Source of the DNA: a virus
Reading direction: 5' to 3' (one strand)
IMG/VR virus record: IMGVR_UViG_3300014839_000005
Location: 1-64,000 of that record
DNA: 64,000 nt
Below, piece by piece: positions 1 to 6,789 of the stretch. Made by a program: the position numbers and the translations under genes. Below the pieces are notes generated by a model. It made no database searches. It saw only the letters and a program-made list of their open reading frames with translations, and had not been told where the DNA came from. Positions within the stretch are counted from its first letter, which is position 1; each line of letters starts with the position of its first letter.

Positions 1-48
1 GACAAGACAAATAAGAAGGCCGAAGCAGAGAAAAAGTATCGTTTTCAT
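1..48 (-). CDS. Partial gene, start of a signal-peptide protein
   Basis: Only the first 16 codons lie in the window (MKTILFLCFGLLICLV); the gene runs off the left edge. An AAAGGAG ribosome site sits 6 nt before the ATG. The residues look like a Sec signal peptide or an N-terminal membrane anchor (Lys2, then an unbroken hydrophobic run with two Cys). The product cannot be named. Confidence 0.6.
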   Translation of the reverse strand, partial: MKTILFLCFGLLICLV

Positions 49-70
49 AATATCTCCTTTATAATAAGCG

Positions 71-316
71 TTATTGCTTATTAAAGAATAAAGTTATTAC
101 AGATAGTTTTGAACAATCACAACCTTCATGATCGATGATAGTCGTAGCTTCTAAGGATTTGAACATTGGGCATTGATAAAGTTCCAACAAAAAATCCTTA
201 GTAATTGGTGTTGGCTTGAGTATGATTTGATAACCATCAGGTTCATCAAAAATGAATGCAATTGGTTTTCCAATAAGAATAAGTTGGATGTAACCATGCA
301 ATTCTTCAAACTTCAT
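71..316 (-). CDS. Small protein of unknown function (81 aa)
   Basis: No family recognised. It is mildly acidic, with a C-D-C pair near residue 67. It is the first gene after the promoter-like motif at 358-373, about 45 nt upstream, and shares a transcript with the partial signal-peptide gene to its left. The intrinsic terminator of the NAD-salvage operon lies just upstream, so it starts a new unit. Confidence 0.6.
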   Translation of the reverse strand: MKFEELHGYIQLILIGKPIAFIFDEPDGYQIILKPTPITKDFLLELYQCPMFKSLEATTIIDHEGCDCSKLSVITLFFNKQ

Positions 317-357
317 ATAAAATCCCTTTCTTTGAATAGTAAGACGGCATTGCCTTA

Positions 358-373
358 CTATCTTAGTTATACC
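358..373 (-). promoter_or_regulatory. Phage promoter-like motif
   Basis: Minus strand reads GGTATAACTAAGATAG, a member of the family with consensus GKWATAACWATAATGR. It directly follows the terminator at 394-430 and precedes the gene starting at 316. The -10-like hexamer differs from TATAAT here (TAAGAT), so it may be a weaker member. Confidence 0.5.
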
Positions 374-393
374 ATATAAGGGGGTATAATAAC

Positions 394-430
394 TAAAAAA
401 AAGCCTCCAATACCTTTCAGTATTGGAGGC
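394..430 (-). terminator. Intrinsic terminator of the NAD-salvage operon
   Basis: An 11-bp perfect stem (GCCTCCAATAC / GTATTGGAGGC, loop of 6) is followed on the minus strand by eight T residues. It lies 25 nt past the stop of the nicotinamide phosphoribosyltransferase gene. Confidence 0.85.
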
Positions 431-454
431 CTTATTTTCTAAATAAATAACAGT

Positions 455-1804
455 TTATTCGTAGTATATAACGCCATTTGCATTCTGTCTTATCTCTTCA
501 AAAGAATACTCTTTCATAATATTCCCATTAAGATAGACGGTTTGCATCAGGCTGTTATAACTTTCTCCGTTCACTGTTTTTACCTTGCGAAGCATCGACA
601 GCTCCAAATCGAGAATGCCTTTTTTGGATTTCTTGCCAGGGTCAGTTGCTGGATCTTTGTAGACCTCAATATCTTTTCCATCAACTTTAGCCCAGCTGCA
701 TTTGAAGGCAAACTTATTCGTATCCCTGTCAAAGCCTTTTTGAAGCAATCCACCACCCATTCCGAATGCGAGATTGGTAGCGCTGAAATGTATCTTCTCA
801 GCAGCTTCCAAAATTTTCTCCAGAATTTCATCATTGATACCGTCTCCTTGAATTACTCTTACCTTATTCAAGACTTTATATCCTTGATGATTCATTGTAT
901 AACCAAATCGATCACCTAGAATACAAAGAAGCCGGCAAACAACTTCAACAGGATCGCCAGAATCAGGTCTCACAACCAATGTCGCATTCATCTTCATCAC
1001 TTCTTCTTTGAGTTTATCTCCCCAAAGATTTGCTGCGGCATTGTAATTGATCATATTTCTATATGCATCAATCTCGTTGTCTTTCCCCCACATACTCATG
1101 GTGAAATGCTCTGCCACAGGGATGGAGAAACCGGCCATGTTGATGTTGTAATATTTATTGGCCATCCATATACCAGCAATAGTATCCGACCCCATAAAGT
1201 TAACCAAATGAGCTGCCCCACCAATCATTGCCTGTTCCTGACAAGAGACGCCCCTGCTGCCAAAATCATGGAGTTTGAATCCAATTTCGGCATTGGGATT
1301 ATCGGAAGTTTTATTAAGATATTTCTGGATAACACTTTTGACATGCCATCCGTATGTGGCTATAGTAATAGGATACCATAACCTGACCAAAAGTGTTTCA
1401 ATCCACGAAACAATCCCGAAAATATCAGGATCTTCAACGGAAGTCTGGACGGAAAATAGAATGTTATGGGTAGGAATAACGCATCCTTCAGGAACTGCCC
1501 TGATTTTTATAGGAAGCCTTCCTCCATAAGTATTGACAATTTTCATCCATCCATCGTAATTAAAAGGACAACCATGAAGTTGAGCAAATGCTTTTGCTTC
1601 TTCAACTTCAAATCTGGTTATCGGATTCGAAAGATATTTTTTCAGATAATACTGCAAACCGAAGAAAAGTGTTTCTCTCCAACGACCACCACGGCTTTCA
1701 AAATAAGAAAACATCGCAGTAGTCTTGGGAGGATATTGACACCAGTGGGAAAGTTTGTAGCTATCGGTGTCTAAAACCAGGCTAAGGACAAGGCGATTTT
1801 CCAT
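455..1804 (-). CDS. nadV: Nicotinamide phosphoribosyltransferase (NAMPT)
   Basis: Makes NMN from nicotinamide and phosphoribosyl pyrophosphate, the first step of two-step NAD+ salvage. At 449 aa it is close to the usual family length (about 460-490). Family signatures are clear: the N-terminal D-T-D-S-Y-K-L-S-H, the H-D-F-G-S-R-G-V-S block, the catalytic-His region V-A-E-H-F-T-M, and R-P-D-S-G-D-P. I chose the ATG at 1804 because AAAGGAG lies 7 nt before it; an in-frame start 19 codons upstream has no ribosome site. It follows the NMN adenylyltransferase gene by 40 nt in one operon. In phages this pair rebuilds NAD+ (KVP40-type NadV/NadM; NARP2-type pathway), which can counter NAD-depleting host defences; that role is inferred from the family. 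Confidence 0.95.
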   Translation of the reverse strand: MENRLVLSLVLDTDSYKLSHWCQYPPKTTAMFSYFESRGGRWRETLFFGLQYYLKKYLSNPITRFEVEEAKAFAQLHGCPFNYDGWMKIVNTYGGRLPIKIRAVPEGCVIPTHNILFSVQTSVEDPDIFGIVSWIETLLVRLWYPITIATYGWHVKSVIQKYLNKTSDNPNAEIGFKLHDFGSRGVSCQEQAMIGGAAHLVNFMGSDTIAGIWMANKYYNINMAGFSIPVAEHFTMSMWGKDNEIDAYRNMINYNAAANLWGDKLKEEVMKMNATLVVRPDSGDPVEVVCRLLCILGDRFGYTMNHQGYKVLNKVRVIQGDGINDEILEKILEAAEKIHFSATNLAFGMGGGLLQKGFDRDTNKFAFKCSWAKVDGKDIEVYKDPATDPGKKSKKGILDLELSMLRKVKTVNGESYNSLMQTVYLNGNIMKEYSFEEIRQNANGVIYYE

Positions 1805-1844
1805 GATAAAACTCCTTTGTTTCAATTCTCTCATTGAGAATCTA

Positions 1845-2861
1845 TTAAAGTTTATTGACAAAATACTGGATTATTGCGAGATGATCTTCAAAGAAATTTT
1901 CTTCTAACAATGCAAGATCATTAATAGGAACCCATTGAGCTGAAGCCGCATCATCGTCTCCTCTTACAACAGGAAGAGGTTTGTCACCATCAAGAACAAA
2001 TAGATAAGCATGAGTTATGCTACGACCACGCAAACTTCGTTTTGGATGGTCAAAAACATGCTGATCTTTGATACAACGCTCAAGAACTGGAAATGGAACA
2101 GCTATTTTTGTCTCTTCCCTTAGTTCCCTGATAGCGCAATGGCTGATAAACTCATCCTGATTCAAGAATCCACCAGGAAGTGCATATCTTCCTTTTCCAG
2201 GTTCGACTTTTCTTGTAACTAAAAGAATATGACCAGCCTGAACGACAACCGCATCAGTTGTTACAAATGTTGGAGGAAATGGGGCAACTCCCCATATTTT
2301 TTTATAAGATTTAATATAATGATACTCATCCTGTAGTCGTTTAAAAGTATCAGTTTTCTTAAAATCATCCAATTCATTTGCAACACGAACTGGGACCATA
2401 TGATCCCATTTATCCGTTTCTCCCAACAGTCTTTCGCGTATTAGCGTTCCATCAATTCTTTCTCCATACGCAAAAACTGCTGGTTGCGGCAAAAGTTTCC
2501 ATTGAGGAAAGAAATTCAGATAGTACGAAGAGTCATCTTTAAAATGACCTATCAAAGAAACATCACCCTCTCCTACCATACTTGCTACGGTATTTTGAAG
2601 TGACGTTATCCATGTAGTATCACTATAAAGAAAATCACGAAGAGGGCGAATAAGAAGTCTGCTGGTTTCTTGCCCCGATAAACTATTATTAATAAAATTT
2701 CGTCGGGACTCAAAATCCCACGGATTTTTTATTGTTGTTGGAGCCCTATAACTTCCAAGAACAACAATAACACGATCTGATTGTTCAAGTGCGGTTTGAA
2801 TGAGGGTTTTGTGGGCGTTATGAAATGGTTGACCGCGCAGTACAAATACTGTATACTTCAT
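1845..2861 (-). CDS. nadM: Bifunctional NMN adenylyltransferase / Nudix hydrolase
   Basis: 338 aa with two domains. The N-terminal nucleotidyltransferase (about 1-175) has the G-x-P-F-H-N-A-H signature and a late G-T-L-I-R-E-R phosphate-binding motif; it would convert NMN and ATP to NAD+. The C-terminal Nudix domain (about 195-338) has a Nudix box G-x5-E-x7-R-E-L-R-E-E-T, with Lys in place of the usual final Gly; such domains often act on ADP-ribose. This is the architecture of the Synechocystis and KVP40 NadM-Nudix enzymes. The start is supported by AAAGGAG 6 nt upstream. With the next gene it forms a complete nicotinamide-to-NAD+ route. Confidence 0.93.
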   Translation of the reverse strand: MKYTVFVLRGQPFHNAHKTLIQTALEQSDRVIVVLGSYRAPTTIKNPWDFESRRNFINNSLSGQETSRLLIRPLRDFLYSDTTWITSLQNTVASMVGEGDVSLIGHFKDDSSYYLNFFPQWKLLPQPAVFAYGERIDGTLIRERLLGETDKWDHMVPVRVANELDDFKKTDTFKRLQDEYHYIKSYKKIWGVAPFPPTFVTTDAVVVQAGHILLVTRKVEPGKGRYALPGGFLNQDEFISHCAIRELREETKIAVPFPVLERCIKDQHVFDHPKRSLRGRSITHAYLFVLDGDKPLPVVRGDDDAASAQWVPINDLALLEENFFEDHLAIIQYFVNKL

Positions 2862-2939
2862 ACTAACTCCTTTTGTTTCGGCTCTCTCTTTGAAAGCCTA
2901 TGTGAATACTGTTACATTTTAAAGATACTACATGGTTCA

Positions 2940-3076
2940 GTGACTGCTCCCACGGCTAAAGCCGTGGGCTTTCTCGCTCACAAGATCGTAAATTGGCCTG
3001 AAAAATCGGTTAAAGGGCATTTGGCTCCTAATCAGGTTTAAAGCCCCGCGACTTTAGTCGCAGGGGATATTTACAT
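2940..3076. mobile_element. Miniature IS200/IS605-like element (PATE/MITE)
   Basis: An intergenic block with two subterminal palindromes typical of the IS200/IS605 family. The left one is CCCACGGC-taaa-GCCGTGGG (2949-2968). The right one is CCCCGCGAC-ttta-GTCGCaGGGG (3044-3066), followed by TTTACAT. The tnpB element at 42.3-43.6 kb ends with the same TTTACAT after a similar palindrome. No coding capacity was seen between the hairpins. It is read as a non-autonomous element or remnant; exact ends are uncertain by about 10 nt. Confidence 0.65.
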
Positions 3077-3101
3077 TTTATTCCTTCTAATTGTTATAAT
3101 T

Positions 3102-3126
3102 AAAAAAAAGGCTGCGCGATGCAGCC
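3102..3126 (-). terminator. Intrinsic terminator
   Basis: Stem GGCTGC/GCAGCC followed on the minus strand by eight T residues, just after the stop of the 135-aa gene at 3132. It ends the ubiquitin-like cassette transcript before the miniature element. Confidence 0.8.
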
Positions 3127-3131
3127 TATTT

Positions 3132-3539
3132 TTAATCAGTTTCAGGAATATCAGTCGCTTGAGGAGCAGGAGGTACTGGAGGAATATCACTTTCAGGAAC
3201 TACGTCAGGGTCTGCGTTACTCATTGACGTAAGGATTGCTGCTTCAACCTCTTCAAGATCGTCTGTCTTCTCAAGTTCATTACCATAGTCGTCATAGATA
3301 ATGAATTTAGTTGGCGTGATATCGAGATCGAAATCGATATTCTGAGCCATATCGCATATAAACTCAATTTTGCATCCTGAGTTTGAAGCGATAGCGGATT
3401 CAATATCAGGTTCAACTGATCCAGGTTCCGTATCGTCATCTTTTGGATATGTGCAAATAATACTTGTTACTTTTTCGAGATTAATTAATTGAGTATGATA
3501 TCCGTCAGCTTCTTTTGTGATTACTTTTATTGCTCTCAT
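3132..3539 (-). CDS. Acidic protein of unknown function (135 aa)
   Basis: Strongly acidic with a Pro-rich C-terminal tail (P-P-V-P-P-A-P). No family recognised. It is the last gene before the terminator at 3102-3126. A terminator-like hairpin (3555-3582) separates it from the ubiquitin-like gene upstream, so it may be expressed by read-through or from its own promoter. Its place beside the conjugation cassette makes a link possible but unproven. Confidence 0.6.
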   Translation of the reverse strand: MRAIKVITKEADGYHTQLINLEKVTSIICTYPKDDDTEPGSVEPDIESAIASNSGCKIEFICDMAQNIDFDLDITPTKFIIYDDYGNELEKTDDLEEVEAAILTSMSNADPDVVPESDIPPVPPAPQATDIPETD

Positions 3540-3554
3540 ATTTCTCCTATACTA

Positions 3555-3582
3555 GAAATAAAGAAGGGGCTTATTCAGCCCC
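3555..3582 (-). terminator. Hairpin with T-rich tail after the ubiquitin-like gene
   Basis: GGGGC-tgaataa-GCCCC (minus strand) followed by TTCTTTATTT. The 5-bp GC stem and imperfect T tract suggest a partial terminator inside the operon. Confidence 0.6.
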
Positions 3583-3610
3583 ATCTTCGGTGAAATAACC
3601 AACCGAATGG

Positions 3611-4084
3611 TTAGTTACCTTTGGTTCTCGTGCTCAGAACGAGGCGCACGGGAAGGGCGGCATCTGCGGGTGTCGGAATGGTCGTATCGCCAGAGACCGC
3701 TTCTCCGCCATTGATACGGTATTCATAGACATCCTTACCCTCTTCCGTGTAGAACTTCGCCCTGTCTGCCGGCGGCAGCGTGTTGATCAGGCTTTTGATC
3801 GAAGTGCCTGATTCACAGGGAAGTTCGATGATGGCATCCGTATGCCCGATACGGATGATTTTTACCGTAAAGGGCGTGTTGCCCTTCATAGCGTCGCCGA
3901 TATAGACGACATCGCCGTCTTCGAGTTCGTAGCCACGTTCCACATTCTCCTGGTTCACGGTGATGCAACCAGGCCTGTAGTTCACGTTGGCTTTGTCCAG
4001 AAGGCCTCCAACTGTCGGGTTGTCGGAGATTTCATACTCGATGACCGGCTTACCGATGAGTACTAATTTGACCAGAACACACAT
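3611..4084 (-). CDS. Ubiquitin-like protein with two tandem beta-grasp domains
   Basis: 157 aa. Residues 1-70 have the ThiS/MoaD-type beta-grasp layout: an initial beta hairpin, a helix (V-G-G-L-L-D-K-A), then I-T-V-N-Q and L-E-D-G-D-V-V-Y-I. Residues 72-155 look like a second, diverged beta-grasp domain ending in Y-R-I-N-G-G-E and V-R-L-V-L. The chain ends T-K-G-N, so removing the last Asn would expose a C-terminal Gly as in conjugated modifiers. It sits 17 nt after an E1-like gene and near a JAMM peptidase and two E2-like genes. It is visibly more GC-rich than its neighbours, suggesting distinct codon use or recent transfer. The fold is judged from sequence pattern; its role as the conjugated modifier is inferred from context. 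Confidence 0.72.
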   Translation of the reverse strand: MCVLVKLVLIGKPVIEYEISDNPTVGGLLDKANVNYRPGCITVNQENVERGYELEDGDVVYIGDAMKGNTPFTVKIIRIGHTDAIIELPCESGTSIKSLINTLPPADRAKFYTEEGKDVYEYRINGGEAVSGDTTIPTPADAALPVRLVLSTRTKGN

Positions 4085-4101
4085 GATAGAACTCCTTAAG
4101 G

Positions 4102-4863
4102 TTATATTGACTTGAATTGGCGATACATATGATCATAATGTTCGCCATCTGCTGCAACACATTCGGGAAATACAAACTGCAGTTCACTAAGAACCTTTGG
4201 TGCAGTAGCTTCACCGCGTTTCAGATATTCTTTTCCATACTTCAGATCAAAGTGATGGATAAGCCTCCAAACCGCTCGACTGGCTAGATTATATACGGTT
4301 GGTATTATTGACGCAGATGCGCCACATGCCGATACTTCGGCCTGATCGTCATCGTATAATGTCTTTTGCCATTCTTCAACTTCGACTGGATTATTTGGAT
4401 CAAAGGCATAGACCCTACCTTTATCTATACCCATTCTCGTCTCAATAACCAAATCGGTGGTGAATGAATACTGTAAAACGTTCTTAAATATATCCTTTCT
4501 ACTGGCCATGGTATCGGTCAATAGAAAGACATAAGTTGATCTTACATCGTTTTGGTTAGTGACCATTTCATTGTGAGTCTCAATAGTAAAGCCGCACTTG
4601 CGCATAATCACATCAGCAAGTGCCATTACTTTTGGCATACCAATGTGACTTCGATCATACGCCTGATTGACTAAATTATGCTCCTCAACAATATCACCAT
4701 CCCACACTTTCATTGTTCCTTGGCCTTGGACTGAGTTGCCCCAGCCCATTTGAGCTAATTGGAGAGCTACATATGAGCCCGTTGCTCCGACACCGATAAT
4801 TGCTACGCTTTTCTTTCCAATTTGACTTGGATCGAGTAGCGCTAATTGCCTCGAATAATCCAT
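4102..4863 (-). CDS. E1-like ThiF/MoeB-family activating enzyme
   Basis: 253 aa. A Rossmann nucleotide site G-V-G-A-T-G-S lies at 24-30. W-D-G-D-I-V-E-E-H-N-L-V-N-Q (54-67) matches the D-x-D...N-L-N-R-Q signature of E1/ThiF enzymes, but the usual Arg is Asn. A candidate catalytic Cys is C180 in S-A-C-G-A-S. Such enzymes adenylate the C-terminal Gly of a ubiquitin-like protein and pass it on as a thioester. The start at 4863 is chosen for the AAGAGG ribosome site 5 nt upstream. It lies between the JAMM gene and the beta-grasp gene, as in other prokaryotic ubiquitin-like operons. Confidence 0.85.
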   Translation of the reverse strand: MDYSRQLALLDPSQIGKKSVAIIGVGATGSYVALQLAQMGWGNSVQGQGTMKVWDGDIVEEHNLVNQAYDRSHIGMPKVMALADVIMRKCGFTIETHNEMVTNQNDVRSTYVFLLTDTMASRKDIFKNVLQYSFTTDLVIETRMGIDKGRVYAFDPNNPVEVEEWQKTLYDDDQAEVSACGASASIIPTVYNLASRAVWRLIHHFDLKYGKEYLKRGEATAPKVLSELQFVFPECVAADGEHYDHMYRQFKSI

Positions 4864-4875
4864 AAACACCTCTTT

Positions 4876-5679
4876 CTATTTTGTAAACTCAAAAGCGTAT
4901 GAGTGTTTATGTTTATTTTTCTTACTTCTTTTTCCTCCAGCAAAGTAATTTTCCCTCGGTGTATACGTGGTATCAGGCCCATAATGCTTGACTATTCCAC
5001 GATTAGGAAGTGGGGGAGTCCCAAATCCCATTCTTCTTTGATTCCAGTCATCAACTCCTTCTCCATATAACTCATCACTGAAACCGTTGCTGAGAGGATA
5101 TGATGGCGTGGTGGGAAGATTTACCGCTTTCAATTCGAGGATTTTTGCCCTTATCTTTTTATCCTCTTCATCTTCATCGGTTTCCCATTTGATATTATCA
5201 AAACGACGTTTGTTCTGATAATCGTAAAATGAGATAGACAGCAATCCTGCCTTGTTGAAAATGCCTCGGATAAGATAAGATTCGTTTCTATTCATTCTTT
5301 CAATTGACTGAGTCTCATCCTGTCCTGAAGGAGAAACTCCCATATCGACATGGGAGTGTCCCCAGAACTTCGCCTTGCTTAAATCGGCTTCTCTGTTATG
5401 AGTCATCAGCCATTCAGCCATCAATGTTTCACCTTCGGGGGAGATTTCACACGTGGCTCCTGCAGCTTCAGAGTGTTTGGGATAAAAGATATCCCTGATA
5501 ACGTATGTATTGTTTTCAAGTTCGTCTACAAAACCAAATACGCCGACTTCATGAGGATGAAGATCGGCAATAGCAGTCAACCATTTCAAGGCATTACCTG
5601 TAACCCTGATTGTAGGTGCTGTTATTTTAATTGGTTCGAGAGTTGTGTAAGTTGTTTGTTTAGCTGGTTCTGGCTTCAT
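4876..5679 (-). CDS. JAB/JAMM-family metalloprotease (deubiquitinase-like)
   Basis: 267 aa. The JAMM zinc motif is complete: E44, then H108-S-H110 followed by seven residues, S118 and D121 (G-H-S-H-V-D-M-G-V-S-P-S-G-Q-D). Related enzymes trim a ubiquitin-like precursor or remove it from targets. Residues 160-267 form a polar tail that ends very basic (K-R-S-K-K-N-K-H-K-H). The gene overlaps the upstream E2-like gene by 20 nt and is 12 nt before the E1 gene, implying translational coupling. The substrate is inferred to be the product of 3611-4084. Phage tail-assembly JAB proteins are an alternative relative, but the E1 and E2 neighbours favour conjugation. Confidence 0.88.
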   Translation of the reverse strand: MKPEPAKQTTYTTLEPIKITAPTIRVTGNALKWLTAIADLHPHEVGVFGFVDELENNTYVIRDIFYPKHSEAAGATCEISPEGETLMAEWLMTHNREADLSKAKFWGHSHVDMGVSPSGQDETQSIERMNRNESYLIRGIFNKAGLLSISFYDYQNKRRFDNIKWETDEDEEDKKIRAKILELKAVNLPTTPSYPLSNGFSDELYGEGVDDWNQRRMGFGTPPLPNRGIVKHYGPDTTYTPRENYFAGGKRSKKNKHKHSYAFEFTK

Positions 5680-6781
5680 TTGCTTCCTCCACTATTGGCC
5701 ACATTTGAATAGGGCGACCCATCACATCATCTTCATTGGGAGTGCGAATATATCTCACCAATAAATCGACGAGCTGTTCCAGGTCTTTGTTAATCAGACA
5801 TTTTAATATCGGCTCAGTCCATGTTCCGAAACAGGGTTGGCCAACAAGATTAACATGACCGCATTCTTGACCAGCATTTAAGTCTTCTCTTGTGCGGTTT
5901 CGTATGATAATCGGAGGTTCATTTGTTACTCTGGTTCCCAGCATGGCGTCAAGCCTTACATAGAATTCCATTTCACCAATATCTCTCTTCTTACCATCTT
6001 TTAACGGGTTGGTTATGATGTGGTCGGTTTTAATTACGAGATAATTGTTGGTAAAGTAAATTTCCTTTATCATATTATGCTCGTTTTTTACCAATCCATC
6101 AATTTTTTCCCTGAATAACGAAACAATGGGATCCGCTCCGAGCGAACTTGATAACCTTGTAATTTCATTCTGCATAGTCATAAGATTGGCCATTAGTCTG
6201 TTATACTGAGCAGTTCTATCCGTCAGCATTTTGGCCCGACCTGCAGCGTCATTATCAAGTTTGGAAGCAATTAACGTTGTCAGATTTTCAGGAGTGATTT
6301 TTTCAAGATTTGGAAGCCCTCTTAATGAATTGTGTTCTGACCCATCTTTGGGAACGTCACGGAATGCGGGATGTTCTTTTTGGCATGTACAGCGATCAAT
6401 CAATTCCTCACAATCCTCACATCTTTCGCAATCGCAATCCGAAAGAAGGTGATCACATGCCGGACATCTTGGTTCTTCATCAACCTGTCCAGGAGCAGGT
6501 GTTGCACCTGCATTTTGGGCAGTTTGTCGTTGCTGCTGCTCGGCTGCAGTTACTATGGCATAACTGTATTCGACAATGCCGTTATTAGCATGTGTTGTTA
6601 TCGGTCTGCCGAAATGATTGCTAATTGCAATCCTTAGCAACTCAACAGTGGGTGCGTCAAGTATGTCAAACTTGAACTCACCGCTGGTTTCCCCAAAATT
6701 CCCTTTTGCATACCTGAAAATACTTTCAGGTATTGTAGCGAGAGTAAAACGAAACTCTCGCTTTAATAGTACAGTTACCAT
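5660..6781 (-). CDS. Cys-rich zinc-binding protein with C-terminal E2-like domain
   Basis: 373 aa. An N-terminal domain (1-95) of unknown type is followed by a Cys cluster (C-x2-C-x6-C-x-C-x2-C-x2-C-x6-C-x-C, about 105-133), likely a treble-clef or RING-like zinc module. A helical linker leads to an E2/UBC-like domain (about 240-360). That part has D-I-G-x-M-E-F, then C-G-H-V-N-L-V-G-Q-P-C-F-G-T-W with candidate catalytic C317, then N-K-D-L-E-Q-L-V and P-N-E-D-D. The same pattern ends the neighbouring 679-aa protein. A zinc module plus E2 in one chain could combine E3 and E2 roles (inference). Start set by AGGAGG, 4 nt before the ATG. Confidence 0.68.
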   Translation of the reverse strand: MVTVLLKREFRFTLATIPESIFRYAKGNFGETSGEFKFDILDAPTVELLRIAISNHFGRPITTHANNGIVEYSYAIVTAAEQQQRQTAQNAGATPAPGQVDEEPRCPACDHLLSDCDCERCEDCEELIDRCTCQKEHPAFRDVPKDGSEHNSLRGLPNLEKITPENLTTLIASKLDNDAAGRAKMLTDRTAQYNRLMANLMTMQNEITRLSSSLGADPIVSLFREKIDGLVKNEHNMIKEIYFTNNYLVIKTDHIITNPLKDGKKRDIGEMEFYVRLDAMLGTRVTNEPPIIIRNRTREDLNAGQECGHVNLVGQPCFGTWTEPILKCLINKDLEQLVDLLVRYIRTPNEDDVMGRPIQMWPIVEEANEARTS

Positions 6782-6789
6782 TCTTCCTC

